Positions 36,219 through 46,273 of a stretch of 64,000 nt of DNA are shown piece after piece. This stretch comes from an uncultured Rhodobiaceae bacterium. Lineage in GTDB: Bacteria > Pseudomonadota > Alphaproteobacteria > Rhizobiales > TMED25. The first letter of the stretch is position 1, and the number at the start of each line of letters is the position of its first letter. The stretch spans positions 94,705-158,704 of the forward strand of contig CAJWPC010000003.1 of the NCBI GenBank assembly GCA_913045225.1. Reading direction: 5' to 3'. The notes under the pieces are model-generated. The model made no database searches, had not been told where the DNA came from, and was given only the letters and a program-made list of their open reading frames with translations. The position numbers were made by a program, and so were the translations under genes.

Positions 36219-37520
36219 ATGTTATTTGAAATAAAATCTTTTCAAGATCGAATTGCCCATTTATATCCAAAAGTAATGGATTTATCATTGGGAAGAATTG
36301 AAAATCTTCTCAAAAAATTAGGTAACCCACAAGACAGTATAGAGAGGATTATTCATGTAGCGGGAACAAATGGAAAAGGCTCAACACTCACATATATTTC
36401 AAGTATTCTTAACGCATCCGGCTTCTCGGTTGACTCATACACATCGCCACATTTAGTTCATTTTAATGAGAGAATCAAGATTGGAAAAAAAGGGTATCAG
36501 GAGAATATAAATGATGCTGCCCTGGAGGAGATACTTTTGGAGTGCGAGCAAGTAAATGATGGTGATCCAATAACAATTTTTGAATTAATCACAGCAGCAG
36601 CATTCCTTAAATTTTCAAAAACAAAATCTGATTTTCTCATACTTGAAACAGGCTTAGGTGGTAGGCTAGATGCAACGAATGTTATCCAAAATCCACTCGT
36701 ATCCGTGATTACACCAATAGGAATTGACCATCAGCAATTTCTTGGGGAGTCTATTCAAGAGATTGCATCAGAGAAAGCCGGCATTATAAAAGATAAATGT
36801 AAAACTGTATTATCGTATCAGGATAAAAATATAATTCCTATATTTCAAGATATAATTAGTGCTAGAAATAATATCTCTAAAATTTGGAACAAAGACTATT
36901 TTGTTATCGATAATGGGGAAGATTTTACATATTCCGATCAAAAATATCAGATGTCACTCCCACTGCCAAATTTATTCGGCAGGCACCAGATTATGAACGC
37001 TGGAACAGCAATCGCTACAATTTCGGCGATTGATGATATCTCCATTACGAGAGAGTCCTTTATTGATGGAATAGAAAATGCTGAATGGCCAGCTAGATTA
37101 GACTTTCTGGAAATTGGTCCTTTGCATGGGCATGTACATAGTGATACTGAAATATGGATAGATGGAGGACATAATAGTCATGCCGCAATCGCAATAGCTG
37201 ATGCAATGAGAGGATTAGATAAAAAAGGGTTAATCTTAATTATTGGTATGTTGAACACAAAGAATTGCCGTAAATTTCTTGAGCCATTTAAAAATATCAC
37301 AGACGCTGTGATAGCAATTAAGATTCCAGATAATATTAACTCACATAAACCCGAGAAAATAGTCCATGACGCTCAATCACTCGGTATTTCTGCAGTCGCA
37401 GAAATAGACCTTCACAGTGCACTTGCATATACACGTAAATATCTTAATGACTCTAAGAGGATACTAATATGTGGATCTTTGTACCTTGCTGGTTATGCAA
37501 TTAAAATACATAGGGGATAG
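36219..37520 (+). CDS. folC: Folylpolyglutamate/dihydrofolate synthase
   Basis: A 433-residue Mur-ligase-like ATPase that adds glutamate to folates. The P-loop IHVAGTNGKGSTLTYI (about 44-59) is intact, with the Mg-binding SPHLVHFNERI (about 76-86), LETGLGGRLDATNV (about 143-156), GIDHQQFLG and EKAGIIK. The C-terminal domain has WIDGGHNSHAA. It ends 9 bp before the convergent trxA stop. Confidence 0.96.
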   Translation: MLFEIKSFQDRIAHLYPKVMDLSLGRIENLLKKLGNPQDSIERIIHVAGTNGKGSTLTYISSILNASGFSVDSYTSPHLVHFNERIKIGKKGYQENINDAALEEILLECEQVNDGDPITIFELITAAAFLKFSKTKSDFLILETGLGGRLDATNVIQNPLVSVITPIGIDHQQFLGESIQEIASEKAGIIKDKCKTVLSYQDKNIIPIFQDIISARNNISKIWNKDYFVIDNGEDFTYSDQKYQMSLPLPNLFGRHQIMNAGTAIATISAIDDISITRESFIDGIENAEWPARLDFLEIGPLHGHVHSDTEIWIDGGHNSHAAIAIADAMRGLDKKGLILIIGMLNTKNCRKFLEPFKNITDAVIAIKIPDNINSHKPEKIVHDAQSLGISAVAEIDLHSALAYTRKYLNDSKRILICGSLYLAGYAIKIHRG

Positions 37521-37529
37521 GGGTTATTA

Positions 37530-37850
37530 TCAAATGTTTTCGTCAATCCACTCAAGCAGGGTAAGTTTTGGGAAAGCTCCAACTTTTGTTGATACAAGCT
37601 CTGCATTTTTAAATAGTAATAGAGTTGGTATACCTCTAACTCCATAGTTTGTAGGCGTAATGGGATTTTCATCAATATTAACTTTTACAACTGATAATTT
37701 ACCCTCATAGTCAGATGATATTTCCTCGAGTATCGGGCCAATTTGTTTGCAAGGACCACACCATTCGGCCCAGAAATCTACAAGCACTGGAACTGATGAG
37801 GTATCGATCTCTGATTGAAAGTTATCGTCAGTAAGTTGTTTTGTTGCCAT
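37530..37850 (-). CDS. trxA: Thioredoxin
   Basis: A 106-residue cytoplasmic dithiol reductant. It has [18 protein letters not shown] with the CGPC active site (about 31-34), the KVNIDENP strand, and the cis-Pro motif [10 protein letters not shown]. The convergent folC-trxA arrangement is common in alphaproteobacteria. In many of them addA would follow here; instead an exonuclease I-like gene lies next upstream. Confidence 0.96.
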   Translation of the reverse strand: MATKQLTDDNFQSEIDTSSVPVLVDFWAEWCGPCKQIGPILEEISSDYEGKLSVVKVNIDENPITPTNYGVRGIPTLLLFKNAELVSTKVGAFPKLTLLEWIDENI

Positions 37851-37886
37851 CTAATTACCTCTTTTTTAAAAAAGTAACACTTTAAT

Positions 37887-39347
37887 TTAAGAAGTCAATA
37901 ATCTACTTTCAAATTGCTTGAATATTTCCTCAAGATTATCGTTGTAATCATCGAGGAACTCAAGCTTGTCATTATCCTCATTATATTTCTCTCTTAGATC
38001 ATCAACAGCAGCAAATGCCTCCGGTATGGTAAGCCATTTCTCAGTATTACTGCTAGTTAATCTTTTAGATATATCTTGATCTATTGATCTACGGTCTAGT
38101 TCATCCAAAAGGGATGGGTCATATTCATAAATTATTTTTTTTGCAAAATATTTGTATCCTTCTTGTTCAAATTCTTCTGAGATAATAGGTTTTTGGTTCC
38201 AGTCAGCTGCATGGAATTTTTCCATTAACATCTTATCCTTATTTGAAGCAAATCCCAAAGAATATAGGCTCTCTTCCCAGAAAGGATCTAGTTGCGATAC
38301 TTGTTGTTCGAAATCGTTACTCTCGTTTTGATGCCAGTCTAAAATTTTCATCTTAAAGTCATAACTATTTTTTATGATGCTAGCCCTTTGATGAAGTTCT
38401 TCCATGCCAATGGCTTCATATTGCGGGAAGCTCACGGCGTAATCTTTATCCATGAATATTGGATGTCTGTTAAATCTACGCGTTCTTAAAAATTTTGTTT
38501 TGCTATCACTATTTATATGCTTCAGTTCGGTTATATTGAGATCTAAAAGCTCTTGGGGATCTCTTTTTAAATCAAAAAAAAGATTTATTTCTGCGTTATT
38601 TTTATTGGAGTAGGATCCAATATGCGCTGTTGCATAAGTATAGACTTTTCCATAGTAAGCCTCATGGTGGCATAGTATATCTCGATCTTGGATATAATTC
38701 ATAACATCATTTTTCGAGGCAGTTTCAAGTGATTTCGACCAAAAGTCAGGAGTTTTCTGTTTTATTATTTTGCATAAATCGATTGTTGTTTCAACATCGG
38801 CCATGGCATCATGTGCATTTGAATGATCAATATTATTCGCCTCAGCTAGATTTTCTAGAGAAAACTGCTTTTTAACATCAAGGATCTTGATACAAGATGG
38901 ATTAAACACAGAGGATGCGCGTACTATATTGAGCGCATCGGCTCTTTTATTTCCATTAATTTGGGTAAAATATGGATTATGTAGATTTTGAAATAAAGAA
39001 TTTCTTAAAAATTCCTCATCAAAATCTATTGAGTTAAAGCCAATATATATTGCAGTGCCCCATTCTCTAAATTTATCTAGCATGTCACAGATAAGTCTGT
39101 AGCTGGAAATGTTATTTGTATTACGGATTGTTGTCATTGACAAATTGTTAACAAGTAATGCTGATGGATTTGGTATCAGTGTTTTATTTAAGTTACATTT
39201 AATTTCAAAACGATCCTTCTCGATCAAGTTTTCGTCGCAAAGAATTGCTCCTACTTGAAGTATCTGATCCCACTGACCATTTCGGGTTTTTTTATGATTT
39301 TCTCCCCTACCGGATGTTTCTAGATCATAAAATATTAAATTACTCAT
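37887..39347 (-). CDS. sbcB: Exodeoxyribonuclease I (SbcB)-like 3'-5' exonuclease
   Basis: A 486-residue DEDDh exonuclease. Motif I is LIFYDLETSG (about 4-13), motif II is GFNSIDFDEEFLR and motif III is HDAMADVETTIDL. The region after about 200 has the exonuclease I-type SH3-like and helical extension: RDILCHHEAYYG, then HPIFMDKDYAV. It would digest single-stranded DNA. The ATG at 39347 matches the normal SbcB N-terminus; a GTG at 39359 is also open. It sits where addA/addB are usually found in relatives. Confidence 0.85.
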   Translation of the reverse strand: MSNLIFYDLETSGRGENHKKTRNGQWDQILQVGAILCDENLIEKDRFEIKCNLNKTLIPNPSALLVNNLSMTTIRNTNNISSYRLICDMLDKFREWGTAIYIGFNSIDFDEEFLRNSLFQNLHNPYFTQINGNKRADALNIVRASSVFNPSCIKILDVKKQFSLENLAEANNIDHSNAHDAMADVETTIDLCKIIKQKTPDFWSKSLETASKNDVMNYIQDRDILCHHEAYYGKVYTYATAHIGSYSNKNNAEINLFFDLKRDPQELLDLNITELKHINSDSKTKFLRTRRFNRHPIFMDKDYAVSFPQYEAIGMEELHQRASIIKNSYDFKMKILDWHQNESNDFEQQVSQLDPFWEESLYSLGFASNKDKMLMEKFHAADWNQKPIISEEFEQEGYKYFAKKIIYEYDPSLLDELDRRSIDQDISKRLTSSNTEKWLTIPEAFAAVDDLREKYNEDNDKLEFLDDYNDNLEEIFKQFESRLLTS

Positions 39348-39355
39348 CTTTAATT

Positions 39356-40087
39356 TCACTTAGAAAACTGGTTAGCAAGCTTTATTGCTTCCACATTACC
39401 CGCATGGAACCAGATGTTCTCAAAAACCATACCGTAACATGTTCTTTTTTTTATGAGTTTACTCCAAATTTCAACAAGAGAAAATCTTTCAGCATTCACT
39501 AATTCCAGAGTTTTTGTATTAAGTACTGAAATACCCATAAATACCATTTTGTCTGATCGATCGCTTTCAATTACGGTGCCATCGTTAGCGATAATATAAT
39601 CACCACTACCAGAATACCCAAGAGCATTTTTTGGTGATGAAAATGCTAACAATGCGTCCATTTTATCTGGATTAAATTTTTTTTGTAAGTCTTGAAGCAA
39701 ATTTGAATAATTATTTAATAATATAGCGTCGCAATTGATAATCATAATAGCTTGAGTAGTATCTGGGTCTATTGCATTCTTTATCCCTCCGCCTGTGTCA
39801 AGTAACGAAGTCTCATGGGAAATATGGATATTCGATATTTTTTTCCTTTCAATATATTCGAAGATTCTTTCATGCTGATAATGTGTGTTGATATACATTT
39901 TATTTATACCAATTGTTGCTAATGCATCAAAAATATAATCAATCATTGGTCTTTGGTTAATTTCAACTAAGGGTTTTGGCATATTTTTTGTGAGAGGCAT
40001 AAGCCTTCTACCTAATCCTGCTGCAAGAATAAAGGCTTCCTCCACTGTTTTTTTATAATAAATATGTTTATTTATTTTGATATCCAT
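39356..40087 (-). CDS. murU: MurU-like sugar-1-phosphate nucleotidyltransferase
   Basis: About 243 residues with the nucleotidyltransferase signature [21 protein letters not shown]-type start (about 18-37), [14 protein letters not shown], and the INCDAILLN metal-site Asp. The partner for the MurU name is context: the neighbouring fusion protein carries an AmgK-like sugar kinase domain, and AmgK with MurU makes UDP-MurNAc in peptidoglycan recycling. The ATG at 40087 was chosen; the longer frame open from 40174 would add 29 residues that lie inside the transporter gene and do not match the family. It overlaps that gene by 20 bp. Confidence 0.75.
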   Translation of the reverse strand: MDIKINKHIYYKKTVEEAFILAAGLGRRLMPLTKNMPKPLVEINQRPMIDYIFDALATIGINKMYINTHYQHERIFEYIERKKISNIHISHETSLLDTGGGIKNAIDPDTTQAIMIINCDAILLNNYSNLLQDLQKKFNPDKMDALLAFSSPKNALGYSGSGDYIIANDGTVIESDRSDKMVFMGISVLNTKTLELVNAERFSLVEIWSKLIKKRTCYGMVFENIWFHAGNVEAIKLANQFSK

Positions 40088-41312
40088 CTTCACTGAATTC
40101 AATTTTAGATAAGCTTTTTCCAGATAATGTCGACTCAAATGTCTGCAGTCTTTTAAAAATTGAAATGAGCTCAATGATGGTTGGCCATGCGTTTACAATA
40201 TATTGGAAAGAATTAGATACTTGACCAAATGCTGTGAGTATTTGCTGCAATATTCCAAAAGTTATTTTACCAGCAACAATTGTAGGGATAAGTATTAAAT
40301 ATGCAAAAATATTGTCAGCTTGTAAATAGAAGCTTCTTGCAACGTTAAAATATAAATAGTGAAAATACAGGCGAAAGTAATTTCTTCTTACGTTACTGAA
40401 AAGCTCATTTATTGATTGAGGGGTGGCGCGATCTTCATAGTCTTCCCCATACACCAACTCTTTTCGAAGGGAAGCCTCAACCCTCTGGTTTCGGAATTCC
40501 AAACCGGGTAGTTTTATTCCCACGATTGCTAAAAAAATTGTTCCAAATAATGACCAGAATATCGCAGCATTTAATAATGGTGCCGGTATTTCACCCAGTA
40601 TTGGTAAAACTGTAACATATTCAGACAAAGCAAGGAGGACTGGCAAGAATGCAATTAATGTCATTACAGCATCAATTATTGAGACTCCAAGACCTTCCAT
40701 AATGGCCGCAAACCTCATTGTATCCTCTTGGACACGTTGGGCCGCACCCTCTATACTTCTAAGCTTTGACCACTGATCGGTGTAATAAAAATTCATGGCA
40801 GTGCGCCACCTAAAGATATAGTGACTAACAAAAAATCTAGTTAAAACAAACACTGCAAGGGATACGAAAGCAATTTGTGCAAATATAAATAAAAGAATAT
40901 ACAGATCCTCTGAATAAACGGTAATTTCGTTTCCCAAAGCATTTTGGATAGCATCGAAGAAAGGTCTTCTCCAATTATTGATTGCAACTGCTACTTGAAC
41001 CCCGAAGTACGTCGAAAAGATTATCAATGATGATCCCAATATGGACCAATTTTGCCATTTATGAGGCGAATATCTAAACCAAAAACCAGCAAATATAATT
41101 GTAGCTATGAGATAATATAAATAGAACCATATAAATTTATGAGATATGAAGTACCCAAGACCAATTATTGGTTCAGCATCTTCATCGATATTAAAACCAA
41201 CGATTTTTGCAATATCAGCTCCTATCCAAAACCAGATTATTGTTGATAAAATAATCCAAATTATGGCAGACGGAAAAAAAATTTTTGGCATCGGGAAAAA
41301 AGATCTAAACAT
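40068..41312 (-). CDS. SbmA/BacA-like peptide transporter
   Basis: A 414-residue inner-membrane protein with about eight hydrophobic segments. It contains the SbmA/BacA signatures [35 protein letters not shown]-type (about 165-200), [28 protein letters not shown] and [17 protein letters not shown]. Relatives import peptide antibiotics and, in rhizobia, are needed for symbiosis and lipid A modification. There is no ABC nucleotide-binding domain, as expected. It overlaps both neighbours (20 bp and 8 bp), so it is built into this operon. Confidence 0.93.
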   Translation of the reverse strand: MFRSFFPMPKIFFPSAIIWIILSTIIWFWIGADIAKIVGFNIDEDAEPIIGLGYFISHKFIWFYLYYLIATIIFAGFWFRYSPHKWQNWSILGSSLIIFSTYFGVQVAVAINNWRRPFFDAIQNALGNEITVYSEDLYILLFIFAQIAFVSLAVFVLTRFFVSHYIFRWRTAMNFYYTDQWSKLRSIEGAAQRVQEDTMRFAAIMEGLGVSIIDAVMTLIAFLPVLLALSEYVTVLPILGEIPAPLLNAAIFWSLFGTIFLAIVGIKLPGLEFRNQRVEASLRKELVYGEDYEDRATPQSINELFSNVRRNYFRLYFHYLYFNVARSFYLQADNIFAYLILIPTIVAGKITFGILQQILTAFGQVSNSFQYIVNAWPTIIELISIFKRLQTFESTLSGKSLSKIEFSEDGYQNK

Positions 41313-42780
41313 TGAACGTTTCCTTGAAATTCTGATTAAGCCAACATGCTAGCGCTTGTATGCTACCCGATTGCATGATACGTTTGATATAACAAATAAT
41401 TCGTGGCATATGAACTAAATAATTCTGATTAGCCTCAAGTATAGCAAGTCTTGCAAAAATTCCCAATATCTTAATTGATCTCTGAACTCCCAGGATATGA
41501 TATTGTTGCATAAATGATAAACTATCAAATTGGAAATTGTTGAAGGGAAAATCTTTTTTGTATAATCCAATTAAATATTTTTCTTGGTACTCATCTATTG
41601 TAATCCTTGCATCATTTGTTAGGGAGACAAGATCGTAAAGAGGGTGTCCAAATAGTGCATCTTGAAAGTCAATTACCGCACATTTTCTAAAGCCATTTTC
41701 ATTTTCCAAAAATAGAAGGTTTGGTGAGTGAAAGTCTCTTAGCATGAGTGTTTTATCATTCGTAAGATTTGAATATACTTCTTCCATAATATGCGTAAAT
41801 TCTTGTTTTTTATCAGCATTGCATTGTTTTCCATGAATGAAGGGCCAATAGTAATCGATGAATATCTCAGCCTCATTAAGGTAGATATTCAAATCAAATT
41901 CTTTCAGGTAATGTGGGTTTGATTTTGTACTAATATTTTTTGGGTGATTAATATTAGAAATATGTATTAGTGTTTTTATTGCAGGATTATAGAGTTTCTG
42001 ATAATTCTCTTTTGTTAACATATCTGTATAAGAATATTCCCCCAAATCCTCCTCAAGTATAATATTATCAATCTTATTTCTGACTATTAATTTAGGGACG
42101 CGCACGTCAATACTATTGAGGTATTCTTGAATTTTAATGAAATCATCAATCCCATTGGTTAGACCGGTCTTATTTTTTATATCACTTTTTTGAGTTGCAT
42201 CCATCACTATCATAGTATTATCTGAGCTCATTACCCTATAGTAATTTCTTTTTGAGGCATCACCCGGTAATCTCTGTAATTCAGTGAAGTTTATATCAAG
42301 ACCTCCAAGGAAATTTTCTATTTTAGCCCGATTACTTACAACTTCCCCGAATTTGCCGAGAGGATTTATTCTATAGACTCTCTCATTTTTTGTGCACTTA
42401 ATAAAAATTTCAATACGGTCTTTCGGAAGAAAGTCCCTAAATTTATCTGCCCACTCTATAATGCATATCTTATCTGTGAAGGACTCGTTAAGGTCTATTT
42501 CATGGAGCTCCATCTCACTTTCAATTCTATAAAAATCATAATGTGCAATCTCAAGATTATCCTTATTATAAGTGTGGTATAAATTGAATGTAGGGCTAAC
42601 AATATCTTCAAGCGGGGTTTGAGTTAGTTGTTGTATTATGAGCTTGGCAAGAGTTGTTTTTCCAGCACCAATTTGGCCATTTAGTGTTACGACACCTCCC
42701 TCATTTAGGAGAGGGGCAAGCTCTTTTGAAAGTTTCTCTAAATCAGATAAATTTTGAGATATATATTTACTATGGATCAT
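41305..42780 (-). CDS. tsaE: TsaE-aminoglycoside phosphotransferase-like fusion (TsaE/AmgK)
   Basis: A 491-residue two-domain protein. Residues 1-150 are TsaE, the ATPase partner in t6A37 tRNA modification: P-loop [16 protein letters not shown] (about 33-48), [18 protein letters not shown] and IIEWADKF. Residues 160-491 are an APH/choline-kinase-like fold starting [13 protein letters not shown] (about 167-179), with the catalytic [13 protein letters not shown] (about 340-352) and [12 protein letters not shown]. The second domain resembles AmgK, a MurNAc/GlcNAc anomeric kinase. This fusion is known in alphaproteobacteria. It overlaps the transporter by 8 bp and the PAS kinase by 4 bp. Confidence 0.92.
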   Translation of the reverse strand: MIHSKYISQNLSDLEKLSKELAPLLNEGGVVTLNGQIGAGKTTLAKLIIQQLTQTPLEDIVSPTFNLYHTYNKDNLEIAHYDFYRIESEMELHEIDLNESFTDKICIIEWADKFRDFLPKDRIEIFIKCTKNERVYRINPLGKFGEVVSNRAKIENFLGGLDINFTELQRLPGDASKRNYYRVMSSDNTMIVMDATQKSDIKNKTGLTNGIDDFIKIQEYLNSIDVRVPKLIVRNKIDNIILEEDLGEYSYTDMLTKENYQKLYNPAIKTLIHISNINHPKNISTKSNPHYLKEFDLNIYLNEAEIFIDYYWPFIHGKQCNADKKQEFTHIMEEVYSNLTNDKTLMLRDFHSPNLLFLENENGFRKCAVIDFQDALFGHPLYDLVSLTNDARITIDEYQEKYLIGLYKKDFPFNNFQFDSLSFMQQYHILGVQRSIKILGIFARLAILEANQNYLVHMPRIICYIKRIMQSGSIQALACWLNQNFKETFNV

Positions 42781-44744
42781 AATTGAATTGCTGGTATTTC
42801 GATGGTAATGTTATCTTCTTTAGGCTCAATATTAATTTTCCCTGAGAAAAACATGACATATTTATCAATAATAATATTTTCAATACTGCCAGGCACATAG
42901 GTAAATTCTCTATTCAAATTATTGATATCTTTGAATAGATTTTGTGAGATTTCATCAAATTTTAAAATAAACTTCGAAGATTTTTGATCGCTTTTAATAT
43001 CTATTTTTATTTTACATTTTTTGATATCATCACTTGACATGTGCCGGTCCACAAGTCTTACCACACCGGTGAAGAGTCTTGAAATATGTGTTACGTCGAT
43101 ATTCATAAATTTGCTATCATCTATAGCATTCCCTACCACATCATAATCGATGTTAAAGAAATCTAATTTATTCAGTTCATCCTGAAAGATTTCTATTATT
43201 TCATTCCCATTAATTTTTTGATATTCGGACTCTATATTGCCTGATTCGAGTGCGGTAATTTCAAGTATTTGATTAATTTGATGGTGTAACTCATTACCAG
43301 ACTTTTTTATGTCTTTGATATAATCAGAAATTTGTTGATCCATAACGCTATTATTATGAGTTTCCTCAATTAATTCAGAAAACCCAATAATATTTTGCAG
43401 GGGAGCCCTCAGCTCATGGGAGATATTATTCATAAATGATGTTTTAATATTATCTGCTTGCGCCAACGCACTATTTTTTTCAATTAGTGCCTCTTCAATT
43501 TTCTTACTATCTGTTATATCAGTGAAAGTGTATAGAATTGATCTATCGGGTAAGATTGAAGATTGATAATAAATAATTTTATTATTCTCACAATTTAAGA
43601 TATTACTGTGCTCTCTTCTATCTACTCCAGAGGATACAATATTTGTATATATCTCATCTAATATTTCTGACTTTTCTATAATTTTCATGAAACTTCTTAC
43701 ATGCATGCCAACCAGACTATCTTCAATTTGCCAGAGTTCAGTGAATTTAGGGTTGTGTAGCTTTATTTTACCGTCAATCCCAAACAGTACAATACCTTCC
43801 GATAGACTATCAATAGTCTGTTTTTGTATCTCAGACAGAAGTTTTGCTTCATTTTCAAGTGCTAATCTTTCGGTGTGATTTTCAAATATATGCGTTACTC
43901 CACCCATAGGATTTGGTTGTGACAATAAGCGTAATGTCCTCCCATCCTGCAAATACCACCATTGCTCTCGATCATTTAGAGTCTCGTAGATATTGAGTTG
44001 TTTCTTCTTCCACTCTTGGAAGTTTGCTTGGTACGGCAGTATCTCTTTTTGTCTCATGCTATCTAATATTTCTGATTCAGTTGGTTTATTATTTAAGTAT
44101 TCATAGGTTAACATCGAAAACGACTCGAATGCTGAATTAAAAAAAACCAGTGATTGGTCTTGACCAAAAATAGCAACTGGACTATTTAGTCTGTTCATTA
44201 ATTGCAGATTTGTCTCATTCTGTTTGTCGAGAAGCTGATTTTGGGTATCTTCCTTAGTTTTGTCTTCTGCAGTAATAATAATTGAGTCGTCCTTATTCTC
44301 ACTTTTCAAAATAAAAGTATATTGCTTCCCATTAAGTATTTTTTTTATTTTTGTTTTTCCGTCATCTATATTTTTTAAATCTTCAATTGGGAATATATGT
44401 ATATTTTGACGTATTATTTCAGAAATTGTTTTGCCATTATGCAAATTTTCATAATTTTTATTAAATTCAACTATTTTCCCATTTTTTATTACCCAGCATA
44501 TCTTATTGGATGTTTGTATTTTATATTTATCTTCCTGAATTTTCTTTGCAAAACGTATATCAAAAACATAGATAAAAAATGCCTCAATAATGTATTTGAA
44601 TGAGTTTGTAAAAGGATATGATTTTTTCTTTTGATGAATAATAATGCAAGCGACCAATAAGGACAGCAAGAGCATAAAGATCATATCACTTATATTGTAC
44701 ATATCTAATATATAATCATTCATGCTATCTCTAAATTTCATCAA
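42777..44744 (-). CDS. PAS-domain histidine kinase, DivL-like with degenerate ATPase
   Basis: 655 residues. One N-terminal transmembrane segment (about 20-37) is followed by three PAS-like regions (about 80-160, 185-290 and 305-410) and a DHp domain whose His443 lies in NNISHELRAPLQNIIGF. The C-terminal ATPase-like part (about 530-655) lacks the N box and G boxes of active kinases. The position next to tsaE and the PAS-rich architecture match DivL-type cell-cycle regulators of alphaproteobacteria, which act by binding partners more than by kinase activity; that identification is inference. Caulobacter DivL has Tyr where this protein has His. Confidence 0.7.
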   Translation of the reverse strand: MMKFRDSMNDYILDMYNISDMIFMLLLSLLVACIIIHQKKKSYPFTNSFKYIIEAFFIYVFDIRFAKKIQEDKYKIQTSNKICWVIKNGKIVEFNKNYENLHNGKTISEIIRQNIHIFPIEDLKNIDDGKTKIKKILNGKQYTFILKSENKDDSIIITAEDKTKEDTQNQLLDKQNETNLQLMNRLNSPVAIFGQDQSLVFFNSAFESFSMLTYEYLNNKPTESEILDSMRQKEILPYQANFQEWKKKQLNIYETLNDREQWWYLQDGRTLRLLSQPNPMGGVTHIFENHTERLALENEAKLLSEIQKQTIDSLSEGIVLFGIDGKIKLHNPKFTELWQIEDSLVGMHVRSFMKIIEKSEILDEIYTNIVSSGVDRREHSNILNCENNKIIYYQSSILPDRSILYTFTDITDSKKIEEALIEKNSALAQADNIKTSFMNNISHELRAPLQNIIGFSELIEETHNNSVMDQQISDYIKDIKKSGNELHHQINQILEITALESGNIESEYQKINGNEIIEIFQDELNKLDFFNIDYDVVGNAIDDSKFMNIDVTHISRLFTGVVRLVDRHMSSDDIKKCKIKIDIKSDQKSSKFILKFDEISQNLFKDINNLNREFTYVPGSIENIIIDKYVMFFSGKINIEPKEDNITIEIPAIQL

Positions 44745-44816
44745 ATTCTTTGATAAATTAATAGTAAATTAATTTTTTTTTTATTGAAATTAAATCAGTG
44801 AGATGTGGGGATATTT

Positions 44817-46208
44817 TTAATATCTATAGTGATCTGGTTTAAACGGTCCGTTATTTGGTACACCAATGTATTCGCTCTGTTCCTCGTTTAACTTTGTTAA
44901 GTTAACATTTAACTTTTTGAGATGGAGTGAGGCAACTTTTTCGTCAAGCTCCTTTGGTAGCATATAAACTTTGTTTGTATATTTGTCTTTATTATTGAAA
45001 AGTTCTATTTGAGCCAGTACTTGATTCGTGAAGGATGCACTCATTATAAAGCTTGGATGTCCAGTAGCGCAGCCAAGATTGACAAGTCTACCCTCCGCAA
45101 GCAAAATTATTTTTTTCCCATCAGGAAATTCTATTTCGTCGACTTGAGGTTTTACATTTACCCATTTTAAATTTTTTAATTTAGATACTTGTATCTCAGC
45201 ATCAAAATGCCCTATATTACAGACAATTGCTTTATCCTTCATTAATCTCATATGTTCGAGTGTTATTATATCTTTGTTACCTGTTGCGGTCACAAAGATG
45301 TCCGCAATTTTTGATACTTCGTCAATAGTTCTCACTTCGAAACCCTCTAATGCCGCTTGCAGAGCACATATTGGGTCTATTTCGGTTACGACAACTCTGG
45401 CCCCGGCGGCTTTAAGTGAAGACGCGCAACCCTTACCAACATCTCCATATCCGGCAACGACTGCAAGTTTGCCAGCAATCATCACATCTGTTGCTCTTCT
45501 TATTCCGTCTATCAAGCTTTCACGGCAACCATAAAGATTATCAAACTTTGATTTTGTAACAGAATTATTAACATTTATTGCTGCAAACGGTAGTGTATTG
45601 TCATTCTCCATCATTTTCAGTCGATTTACACCTGTTGTCGTTTCTTCGGTTACTCCAATAATTTGACTTTTTATTTTTGAAAACCAGTTTGGGCTTAAAT
45701 CAGATCTTTTTTTTATCTGTTTGAATAATACCTCCTCCTCCTCGTTTTGGGGGTTATCAATGACGCTCTTATTTTTTTCATACTTTGCACCGAGAATAAT
45801 ATAAATCGTAGCATCCCCACCATCATCTAATATCATGTTAGGATCACCATCTTCCCATTGAAATATTTTATCGACAAATTCCCAATATTCTTCGAGGCTT
45901 TCATTCTTGTATGCAAATACAGGTATATTTTTCTTTGCAACAGCTGCCGCGGCATGATCTTGTGTCGAAAATATATTGCAAGAAGCCCATCGAACTTTTG
46001 CACCTAATTCAACAAGAGTTTCTATCAATACAGCTGTTTGTATTGTCATATGTAGACATCCAACAATTCTAGCTCCAGACAATGGTTTTTGATTTTTATA
46101 CTCATCAACTAAAGCTACTAAACCCGGCATCTCATTTTTTGCGAGTTCTATTTCTTTGTCGCCAAAATCAGCGAGTGAGATATCCTTTATTGCAAAATCT
46201 TTAAACAT
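44817..46208 (-). CDS. ahcY: Adenosylhomocysteinase
   Basis: A 463-residue NAD-dependent hydrolase of S-adenosylhomocysteine, recycling the product of all methyl transfers. [21 protein letters not shown] (about 50-70), [14 protein letters not shown], and the NAD-binding [14 protein letters not shown] (about 255-268) are intact. [14 protein letters not shown]-type sequence and the C-terminal PFKPDHYRY ending match the family. The length with the 40-residue insert is the bacterial class I form. No riboswitch-like element was found in the 65-bp spacer upstream. Confidence 0.97.
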   Translation of the reverse strand: MFKDFAIKDISLADFGDKEIELAKNEMPGLVALVDEYKNQKPLSGARIVGCLHMTIQTAVLIETLVELGAKVRWASCNIFSTQDHAAAAVAKKNIPVFAYKNESLEEYWEFVDKIFQWEDGDPNMILDDGGDATIYIILGAKYEKNKSVIDNPQNEEEEVLFKQIKKRSDLSPNWFSKIKSQIIGVTEETTTGVNRLKMMENDNTLPFAAINVNNSVTKSKFDNLYGCRESLIDGIRRATDVMIAGKLAVVAGYGDVGKGCASSLKAAGARVVVTEIDPICALQAALEGFEVRTIDEVSKIADIFVTATGNKDIITLEHMRLMKDKAIVCNIGHFDAEIQVSKLKNLKWVNVKPQVDEIEFPDGKKIILLAEGRLVNLGCATGHPSFIMSASFTNQVLAQIELFNNKDKYTNKVYMLPKELDEKVASLHLKKLNVNLTKLNEEQSEYIGVPNNGPFKPDHYRY

Positions 46209-46273
46209 TTTTTTAGGTTGTTACATATATTTAAATATACCAAATTTTAGTTCTCTAAAAGTTATTATATCAT

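Noticed and set aside
40088-40174. N-terminal extension of the MurU-like protein
   Set aside because: It lies wholly inside the SbmA/BacA-like gene on the same strand in another frame, and the nucleotidyltransferase fold begins after the ATG at 40087.
46209-46273. Possible SAM or SAH riboswitch before ahcY
   Set aside because: The 65-bp spacer is AT-rich with no conserved helix or loop pattern of those riboswitches.
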